A DNA stretch of 64,000 nt from Sinomicrobium oceani. Lineage in GTDB: Bacteria > Bacteroidota > Bacteroidia > Flavobacteriales > Flavobacteriaceae. The number at the start of each line of letters is the position of its first letter. Position 1 is the first letter of the stretch. The stretch lies in the NCBI RefSeq assembly GCF_900119185.1, contig NZ_FPJE01000001.1:186001-250000 (forward strand), in the 5' to 3' direction. Below the pieces are notes generated by a model. The model saw only the letters and a program-made list of their open reading frames with translations. It searched no databases and had not been told where the DNA came from. The position numbers were made by a program, and so were the translations under genes. Of this stretch, positions 54,753 through 61,715 are shown piece by piece.

Positions 54753-55652
54753 TTATTTTACCATATTATCTTCCTGTTCCATGTCGACGAGCATCATGTT
54801 CCAGAAACTATCTTTATGGGTGCTCCGGAACATTCCGAAGTGCCCGATCTTATCCATACCGAAATCTGCAGGCACCAGGTGCTTACGGTTCATGCTCATA
54901 CCTTTGTACCTTCCAGCCAGCCAGTCTACTGCCTCTTCCGGGGCAAAATCGTCATCGGCTATACTATACACCGTCAACTCTCCCCGGATTTTATCAAAAA
55001 ACAAAGATTCCCTGTCGTAATCACTGAAAAAGTAATCGGGTGTCGTGCACCATTTTCGCCATTCGGCAACCATTCCGGAAGGAAGGTCTTCCATAGCCCC
55101 CAATAATTTTCCGGGGAAATATCCGAAAATTTTTGTAATTACGGGAAATAAAAAATACCAGTTAAACAGCATTCTCCACCGCGCGCCTCCTTTCCAGAAC
55201 TTCCAGTATCCGTTTTGTGCCGCTACTATGATAACCTGCCGGGCTTGCACAGACGAAGGTGCCAGCCCGATCAGTTGCCCTCCGATACTATGCCCGATGA
55301 GGACCAGGGACAACCCCGGGTACTTCCCGGTGGCAAACCGGATCACAGCTTCCAGGTCATTCTTGGCCCAGGCAGTTGCCGATGTCCGGAATCCCTTTAA
55401 AGTTCCGTATTTACGGGACTCTCCTATCCCTCCGTAATCAAAGGTAAAAACAACATAACCGTTATTCCTCAGAAAGTCGGCAAATTTAAAATAATACGAC
55501 TGCTTTACACCCGTAGCCGGAACTATAATAACGATATCTTTTATGCTTTTTATCCCTGCAAATTCCTTGAATGCAATTTTGTATCCGGCAGGAGTATCCA
55601 GCACCCCGGCCTGCATTTTCAATTCCGGTATATGTAGTTCCTTTTTTTTCAA
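54753..55652 (-). CDS. Alpha/beta hydrolase (serine hydrolase)
   Basis: A protein of 299 residues. The oxyanion/GxG area is DIVIIVPATGVKQSYYFKFA, the strand before the nucleophile is GLSLVLIGHSIGGQLIGLAP with Ser in GHSIGG, the acid lies in the later IADDDFAPEEAVDWL and the His in DKIGHFGMFRS. This matches the hydrolase-4/YheT-like alpha/beta hydrolase group. No signal peptide; the substrate is unknown. It is on the minus strand with the MBL gene 38 bases upstream, and so is probably co-transcribed. Confidence 0.85.
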   Translation of the reverse strand: MKKKELHIPELKMQAGVLDTPAGYKIAFKEFAGIKSIKDIVIIVPATGVKQSYYFKFADFLRNNGYVVFTFDYGGIGESRKYGTLKGFRTSATAWAKNDLEAVIRFATGKYPGLSLVLIGHSIGGQLIGLAPSSVQARQVIIVAAQNGYWKFWKGGARWRMLFNWYFLFPVITKIFGYFPGKLLGAMEDLPSGMVAEWRKWCTTPDYFFSDYDRESLFFDKIRGELTVYSIADDDFAPEEAVDWLAGRYKGMSMNRKHLVPADFGMDKIGHFGMFRSTHKDSFWNMMLVDMEQEDNMVK

Positions 55653-55690
55653 GACATCTCAGGGGTCAACGGATGGTTATACATCTCTGC

Positions 55691-56458
55691 TCACACTTCG
55701 ATCTGCAGATCATCGTAAGCCAGAAATACGCCTTCAGGCAGTTTCTTTTCTACTTCTTCATGAAAGCCGAGCAAATGGCTGATGTGCGTAAGGTACGCTC
55801 TTTCCGGGGCAATCCGGGCTATCAGCTCCAATGCTTCTTCCAGATTGAGGTGTGAGGGATGTGGTTCCATACGGAGAGCATTGACCACCAACACCTTTAT
55901 CCCCGCCAGTTTCCGGATCTCCCTTTCGTTGATCGTCTTGACATCGGTGAGGTAGGCAAAATCCCCGAAACGATATCCGAACACCTGCAGGCGATTATGC
56001 ATGACATCTATAGGCACCACCTTGAGTTTTCCGAGCGATATCGGGCGATTGTTTATCACTTCAAAGGATTGCACACCCGGAGCTCCGGGATATTTATCCT
56101 TTCCGTTCACAAAAATATAAGGAAATCGCTGTTTCAGTTCTCCGAGTACCCTTTCATGGGCATAAATAGGGATATCTCCCTGCCGGAAAAAGAAAGGGCG
56201 TATATCATCGAGCCCCATGGTATGATCGGCATGTTCGTGAGTAAAGAGAATTCCATCGATATGCGATACCCCGGCCCGCAGCATCTGCTGCCTGAAATCC
56301 GGTCCGCAATCCACAACATAGCTATATTCGTCCCACTCCACCAATACCGAAACCCGTAAACGATTGTCTTTCGGGTCTTTACTGAGACATACCGGGTGAT
56401 CACTGCCGATCACCGGAATTCCCTGGGAAGTACCTGTTCCTAAAAATGTAATTTTCAA
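55691..56458 (-). CDS. MBL-fold metallohydrolase (PhnP-like)
   Basis: A protein of 255 residues beginning MKITFLGTGTSQGIPVIGSD, the standard opening of PhnP-like metallo-beta-lactamase-fold proteins. The metal motif is GILFTHEHADHTMGLDDIRP (HxHxDH), with a later His in IDVMHNRL and ERAYLTHISHLLGF. Such enzymes usually cleave cyclic phosphodiesters or similar phosphate esters. It is the first gene of the minus-strand pair with the alpha/beta hydrolase and is divergent from the conserved protein at 56669. Confidence 0.92.
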   Translation of the reverse strand: MKITFLGTGTSQGIPVIGSDHPVCLSKDPKDNRLRVSVLVEWDEYSYVVDCGPDFRQQMLRAGVSHIDGILFTHEHADHTMGLDDIRPFFFRQGDIPIYAHERVLGELKQRFPYIFVNGKDKYPGAPGVQSFEVINNRPISLGKLKVVPIDVMHNRLQVFGYRFGDFAYLTDVKTINEREIRKLAGIKVLVVNALRMEPHPSHLNLEEALELIARIAPERAYLTHISHLLGFHEEVEKKLPEGVFLAYDDLQIEV

Positions 56459-56638
56459 AACTGGGATTTTTTTGATTTACTCCTGTTTTCTGTATATTTT
56501 TCTCTTTTGCTAAATTACGTAAAAAAGCTCGGTAAAAAATTGATTTTCGCACGCAAAAGGCTCGTGTTACATAGGAATCATGTAATTTTTGACGAGGAAT
56601 TTTATAATTTATTTACCATAAAACTTAACGATTATTTT

Positions 56639-56646
56639 TAACTTTG
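56639..56646 (+). promoter_or_regulatory. -7 promoter element of the 56669 gene
   Basis: TAACTTTG, exact TAnnTTTG, 23 bases before the ATG. No clear -33 TTG at the usual spacing. Confidence 0.5.
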
Positions 56647-56668
56647 TTCCAAATAAAACGGACACCAG

Positions 56669-58132
56669 ATGACTATTGTTTTAAAGGGAGACAAGCAGAT
56701 CGAAAACATACCTTCTACCAAGGCAAAAACACTCAGAATCAACCTTAATGAAGATATTTACGGAACTTTTGCAGAGATAGGTGCAGGTCAGGAGACCGTG
56801 CGGAACTTTTTTCGTGCCGGAGGTGCTTCAGGCACCATAGCCAAGGCCATGAGTGCCTATGATAAAGATTTCAGTGATTCTATTTACGGTCTCGAAGAGG
56901 ATGGCAGGTACGTGACCCAGTCGCGATTAAAGAAAATGCTGGACCACGAAACAAGACTGGTAGAAGAACGGATCTCCCGGAAAAAACATCCTAACAAGCT
57001 TTTTTTTACATACGCCAACACCGTAGCTACAATAGACTTTACCAAAAAGTATAAAGGGCACGGATGGGTTGGAATACGTTTCCAGGCCGATCCGAAAGAA
57101 AATTACAATGAGATCATCCTGCATATCAGGTTTCACCAGACCGATGCGAGGCTTCAGCAGGAAACCCTCGGTATTCTCGGAGTAAACCTCATCTACGGCG
57201 CGTATTACAAGCACGATAAGCCCAAGAAGCTTCTCAAATACCTTTACGACAATATTGAAAAGGATACCCTGGAGATCGACATGATCAACTTTTCAGGGCC
57301 ACGGTTTGCCAAAGTGGATAACCGCCTGATGAGCCTTCAGCTCCTCAAAAACGAAATGACCGAGGCCGTAATGTTCGGTCCCGACGGTAACAACATACTT
57401 CCTGCAGCTCTGCTATATAAAAAGAATATCCTGGCACTTCGCGGTAGTTTCCGCCCGGTAACCAGGGTAAACATGACCATGTACAAGAGGGCTTACGAGA
57501 TGTTTGTCAAGGAAAACAAGGTAGATCCCAAGAAAACCGAAGTTATTTTCGAGATCACTTTGTCTAACCTGCGTGCCGAAGGAGAAATCGATGAACAGGA
57601 TTTCATGGACCGTGCCGAGCTTCTCTGCTCTCTGGGACAGACCGTAATGATATCGAATTTCCAGGAGTATTACAAACTCGTGGAATACTTTTCACGTTAC
57701 ACCAAGTGCCGTATGGGATTATCCATGGGTGTAAGTAACCTCGTGGACGTATTTGACGAACAGTATTACCGTCACCTCAGCGGAGGCATTCTCGAAGCTT
57801 TCGGTAAGCTGTTCTTTAAAGACCTCAGGGTATATCTCTACCCGATGAAAGACCCGCATACCGGCGAGATATATACCAGTGACAACCTCAAAGTTCACCC
57901 GAGAATGAAAGAACTCTACAAGTTCTTCAAATTCAATGGAAAAGTGGTCGACATCACCGAATTCGATCCGAACACACTGGATATCTACTCCAGGGAAGTC
58001 CTCCAAATGATCGCCGAACGCAAAGCAGGCTGGGAAGATATGCTTCCAGAAGGTGTTGCAGAACTTATTAAGGAGAAACACCTTTTCGGTTACGTTCCGG
58101 AAAAAGATCCCACTTACGAAATTAACAATTAG
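56669..58132 (+). CDS. Conserved ~490-residue protein of unknown function
   Basis: A protein of 487 residues without signal peptide or membrane segments. Conserved-looking blocks include EDIYGTFAEIGAGQETVRNF near the start, FRAGGASGTIAKAMSAYDKD, and later KKTEVIFEITLSNLRAEGEI and GQTVMISNFQEYYKLVEYF. Proteins like this are widespread in Bacteroidota and are often labelled nicotinate-nucleotide adenylyltransferase, but I see no HxGH nucleotidyl-transferase motif, so that name is not supported. The AEIGAGQE segment looks like a substrate- or cofactor-contact loop. It precedes the epimerase/PLP pair by 24 bases and is probably co-transcribed. Confidence 0.75.
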   Translation: MTIVLKGDKQIENIPSTKAKTLRINLNEDIYGTFAEIGAGQETVRNFFRAGGASGTIAKAMSAYDKDFSDSIYGLEEDGRYVTQSRLKKMLDHETRLVEERISRKKHPNKLFFTYANTVATIDFTKKYKGHGWVGIRFQADPKENYNEIILHIRFHQTDARLQQETLGILGVNLIYGAYYKHDKPKKLLKYLYDNIEKDTLEIDMINFSGPRFAKVDNRLMSLQLLKNEMTEAVMFGPDGNNILPAALLYKKNILALRGSFRPVTRVNMTMYKRAYEMFVKENKVDPKKTEVIFEITLSNLRAEGEIDEQDFMDRAELLCSLGQTVMISNFQEYYKLVEYFSRYTKCRMGLSMGVSNLVDVFDEQYYRHLSGGILEAFGKLFFKDLRVYLYPMKDPHTGEIYTSDNLKVHPRMKELYKFFKFNGKVVDITEFDPNTLDIYSREVLQMIAERKAGWEDMLPEGVAELIKEKHLFGYVPEKDPTYEINN

Positions 58133-58156
58133 GAATCCCACCATCTGTCCGACACC

Positions 58157-59170
58157 ATGCAGATTACACTGAAACAATACCAACTGGAACTCAAACATAC
58201 TTTCAGTATCTCAAGAGAATCACGAGATTTTCAGGACACCCTGATCGTATGCCTGTCACACAACGGCAAAACAGGTTATGGCGAATCCACGTCAAACCCG
58301 TATTACAATATCACTATGGAATCCATGACCGCCGAGATCCGTGGTATACAAAAAAAGATCGAAGCCTTCGAACTGACTTCTCCGGAGGCTTTTCACGATT
58401 TCCTTACAAACGAGGGACTCAGTAATTTTTCGATATGTGCACTCGACCTGGCTGCCAATGACCTGTACGGTAAACTAAAGGGACAACCCTTATACCGGAT
58501 ATGGGGCTACAGTCCGGAAAAATACCCGATTACCAATTACACCATCGGCATTGCCACTATCGAAAAAATGGTGGAAAAGATGAAAGAGAAACCCTGGCCG
58601 CTCTACAAGATCAAACTGGGAACAAATCATGATGTAGCGATTGTCAAAGCCCTTCGGGAACATACGGATGCGACCTTCCGGGTAGATGCCAACTGTGCCT
58701 GGACCCCGGAAGAGACGATAGCAAACTCTTTCGAGCTCAAAAAACTCGGTGTGGAATTTATAGAGCAACCACTAAAAGCCGACAACCTGGAAGGCATGAA
58801 AAAAGTCATGGCGGAATCCGCACTTCCCATAATTGCAGACGAGAGTTGTATTGTAGAGAGCGATGTCGAAAAATGTGAGGGCCACTTTCACGGTATCAAT
58901 ATAAAACTTACCAAGTGCGGGGGACTTACCCCGGCAAGAAGAATGATTAAGAAAGCCAAAACACTTGGACTAAAAGTTATGGTGGGGTGTATGACGGAGT
59001 CTACTGTGGGGATATCTGCCATAGCACAGTTGCTTCCGCAGCTGGATTATGTGGATATGGATGGCGCGATGCTTCTGAAAGGCGATATAGCTTCGGGAGT
59101 GATCATAGAAGACAATGGTCAAGTGATCTTCCCGGAACTCCCCGGATCGGGCATAGCACTACTTTCGTGA
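58157..59170 (+). CDS. Dipeptide epimerase (L-Ala-D/L-Glu type, enolase superfamily)
   Basis: A protein of 337 residues. The N-terminal cap domain is followed by the barrel with the KxK motif YKIKLGTNHD, the metal ligands RVDANCAWTPEE (Asp), FIEQPLKADN (Glu) and IADESC (Asp), and the second Lys in INIKLTKCGG. The C-terminal VGCMTESTVGISAIAQL completes the muconate-lactonising/dipeptide epimerase pattern. It epimerises L-Ala-L/D-Glu-type dipeptides and serves peptidoglycan recycling or dipeptide use. Its stop codon overlaps the start of the following PLP-enzyme gene (TGATG). Confidence 0.9.
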   Translation: MQITLKQYQLELKHTFSISRESRDFQDTLIVCLSHNGKTGYGESTSNPYYNITMESMTAEIRGIQKKIEAFELTSPEAFHDFLTNEGLSNFSICALDLAANDLYGKLKGQPLYRIWGYSPEKYPITNYTIGIATIEKMVEKMKEKPWPLYKIKLGTNHDVAIVKALREHTDATFRVDANCAWTPEETIANSFELKKLGVEFIEQPLKADNLEGMKKVMAESALPIIADESCIVESDVEKCEGHFHGINIKLTKCGGLTPARRMIKKAKTLGLKVMVGCMTESTVGISAIAQLLPQLDYVDMDGAMLLKGDIASGVIIEDNGQVIFPELPGSGIALLS

Positions 59171-60216
59171 TGTCCCTTGTCAGCTCTTTTCCGGGCCGTA
59201 AAATTATTTCCGGCGACAGTGAATACCTGTACTTCGGAGGGACCGCTTATCTCGGGCTGGCTACCTTACCTGCCTTTCAGGATATTTTCATAAAAAATAT
59301 GCGGAAATACGGTACGGGCTATGCCGCATCGCGGAAAGCAAATATAAGAATCGATATTTACGAACAAGCCGAAAACATTCTCGCAGACCTGATCGGTTGC
59401 CAAAAAGCCTTGTCCGTATCTTCCGGTTTTTTAGCCGGACAGCTCGCACTACAGGCTTTCCGGGGCGAAGAATATGCTTTTTTCTGCACGTCAGACACTC
59501 ATCCCGCTCTTTATCATCCGGCAGCTTCAACAGCAGGAACAGCAACACAGCTCCTGGAAGAAGTGCGTACATTTACGTCTGCTTACCCGGAAAAAAAAGC
59601 TGTGGTTTTGTGCGACTCCATTACGATAACCGAAAACCTTTACGAGAACAACTGGTACGAACAGTTACCATGGTCCAGAACCGTCTTTATAGCCGATGAT
59701 TCGCACGGACTGGGAGTCATGGGGCCGAATGGCACGGGGATATACCGTAAACTAAAATCCATTCCCTTCAGTGAACTTGTAGTCTGCGGGTCACTGAGCA
59801 AAGGGTTTGCCGTGCAGGCCGGTGCGGTCTTTTCGTCTGCAGGTGTTATCGCCAGATTGTGGGACCATCCCTTTTTTGCCGGGGCAAGCCCTGCTTCTCC
59901 GGCAGCGATGGCTACCTTCCGGGATGCGATACCGCTATATGAAATACAACGGAAAAAGCTCACTGATCATATCCGGACCTTCGATAATACATTTTCCTCC
60001 GGGGATATGTTCCGGCATATCAACGGACACCCGTCTTATGCCTACACACAGGAATCCCTTACCCGGTATTTACTGGATAAGGGAATACTGACTACTGCTT
60101 TTCATTATCCGGATGTTGCCTCTCCTATGGTTCGCCGTATCGTTCTTTCGGCGTCACATACAGAAGAAGACCTGGCTTATCTCTCGGCATGCCTGAAAAA
60201 TTTTCTCCGGTCCTGA
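59170..60216 (+). CDS. PLP-dependent aminotransferase class I/II (AONS/KBL-like)
   Basis: A protein of 348 residues from ATG 59170 (MSLVSSFPGRKIISGDSEYL), overlapping the epimerase stop by one base; the longer upstream frame is antisense-like and was rejected. The fold-type I layout is clear: YLYFGGTAYLGLATLPAFQD, VSSGFLAGQLALQAF, ADDSHGLGVMGPNGTG, and the PLP lysine in CGSLSKGFAVQAGAV. It resembles 8-amino-7-oxononanoate synthase/2-amino-3-ketobutyrate ligase but is about 40 residues shorter. Coupled to the epimerase, it may act on amino acids freed from dipeptides. Confidence 0.85.
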   Translation: MSLVSSFPGRKIISGDSEYLYFGGTAYLGLATLPAFQDIFIKNMRKYGTGYAASRKANIRIDIYEQAENILADLIGCQKALSVSSGFLAGQLALQAFRGEEYAFFCTSDTHPALYHPAASTAGTATQLLEEVRTFTSAYPEKKAVVLCDSITITENLYENNWYEQLPWSRTVFIADDSHGLGVMGPNGTGIYRKLKSIPFSELVVCGSLSKGFAVQAGAVFSSAGVIARLWDHPFFAGASPASPAAMATFRDAIPLYEIQRKKLTDHIRTFDNTFSSGDMFRHINGHPSYAYTQESLTRYLLDKGILTTAFHYPDVASPMVRRIVLSASHTEEDLAYLSACLKNFLRS

Positions 60217-60220
60217 TTTT

Positions 60221-61705
60221 TTACTGATCCCACCATACCGGGATTACGGGTGATTGCTTGTTGAGCTGCACATTCTCCGGGTTTCTGATCTCTTCGGATG
60301 AAGGATACTGCGCCCGCAAAAGCCACTGCCCGGGAAATTCACTGTCTACATTGTTCAACGGTAATTCCAGTGCGAGAAAAACCTCATCGGAGAAATCGTA
60401 TCTGCGAAAATCCACATAAGTCTCGGGGTTGAGGAAATTGGCGATATATTTTTCCTTCATGATATGGTGCAGCATCAGGTTATCCTGTCCTACTGCTATA
60501 GCCCCGTCTGCAAGGTACAGGCTACCGTCTACCTCCAGCTTATCCATATTGGCCGCTATACCTTCGAGATAGGCTTCATAAGCTGCCTGTGAAGCCCCTG
60601 TGCTCGTTGCAGTACCCCCGTTTGCCAGGAATTCCGCTTCGGCTTTTATAAAAAGGGCTTCGGCATAAGAAATTACTACGACCGGAGAGGCGATACTGCT
60701 GTAAAATCCGCCTTCCGCAAAACTGGTATTGGCATCGGTTCCATCGGAAGATGCACCTTGTCCCCCACTTACATATCCTTTCCATTCGGCATCTTCTCCG
60801 TCGGCATTTTCGGCATATACGGGCAGCCGGGGATCTATAGCCAATGCGCTATTCTCAAAGGCATAAATATTCCCGTTCATATAACTCACAAGCTGATCAC
60901 CTATTTTATCGTGATCATTACCCGTGCTACGCGCCAACACTTCTCTGGAATACCAGGGATTGAGTGTTCGCTCGGTATATTCCATCTGAAAATCATCCGC
61001 ATTGGATGTAAACCCGTTTTCAAGACTTTCCAGTGCTGCCAGCGCAGCATCGATACCGTTGACCTCTGAAAGGTGTAGCTGGTAACGGGCTTTCAGGGTA
61101 TAAGCAGCTCTCAGCCACTTGTCCATATCGCCGCGATAAATAAGATCATCGCTTTCCGTAGGTACAAAATCGGAAGTATCTTCGGCCTGCAGATCGGCAA
61201 TAGCCTCATCGAGGAGATCGGAAATAATCGTATAAATCAGCTCCTGCTCATCAAATACCGGTTTGGTATTTTCCACTCCCATCGAAGCCTCGGTGTACGG
61301 AATATTTCCGTAACTATCCGTTGCAAGCCCGAGGTTAACTGCTATGAGTACCTTGGTTACTCCCCGGAAATGTATGGCTTGCTGGTCTTCTGCTTTCTCC
61401 CATATTACCTTAAGATTGGGCAGGGCATACAAAAAAGTATTACTCCAGGTACTTGCTATTTCGGTCTGTCCGAGCGCCTCTCCGGTCTGTCCGGTAAAAT
61501 ACTGGGTATAATTACCAAAACTCCGCTCTGCCCAGTATTGTGCGAGTACGGTATGATAGATGGATGGCCCGAGAAGATCATTCATTCGCAACTGGTCTTC
61601 CGTAGCGGCACCTGAAGGGGTGTTTACATCAAAATAGTCACTGCTGCATCCGAGGAGTGTTAGCCCTCCCGTGAGCACGATCAATAATCTGTATATCTTT
61701 TTCAT
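60221..61705 (-). CDS. SusD/RagB-family outer-membrane lipoprotein
   Basis: A protein of 494 residues from the start at 61705 (MKKIYRLLIVLTGGLTLLGC), giving a lipoprotein signal with lipobox LLGC. SusD-like features: the early CSSDYFDVNTPSGAATEDQL, many short helices of TPR type, and EALFIKAEAEFLANGG. It is a surface-exposed substrate-binding partner of the SusC-like receptor, whose gene ends 10 bases upstream. No glycan-degradation genes are next to it in the window, so the imported nutrient cannot be predicted. Confidence 0.93.
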   Translation of the reverse strand: MKKIYRLLIVLTGGLTLLGCSSDYFDVNTPSGAATEDQLRMNDLLGPSIYHTVLAQYWAERSFGNYTQYFTGQTGEALGQTEIASTWSNTFLYALPNLKVIWEKAEDQQAIHFRGVTKVLIAVNLGLATDSYGNIPYTEASMGVENTKPVFDEQELIYTIISDLLDEAIADLQAEDTSDFVPTESDDLIYRGDMDKWLRAAYTLKARYQLHLSEVNGIDAALAALESLENGFTSNADDFQMEYTERTLNPWYSREVLARSTGNDHDKIGDQLVSYMNGNIYAFENSALAIDPRLPVYAENADGEDAEWKGYVSGGQGASSDGTDANTSFAEGGFYSSIASPVVVISYAEALFIKAEAEFLANGGTATSTGASQAAYEAYLEGIAANMDKLEVDGSLYLADGAIAVGQDNLMLHHIMKEKYIANFLNPETYVDFRRYDFSDEVFLALELPLNNVDSEFPGQWLLRAQYPSSEEIRNPENVQLNKQSPVIPVWWDQ

Positions 61706-61715
61706 CTTCTCCTTT

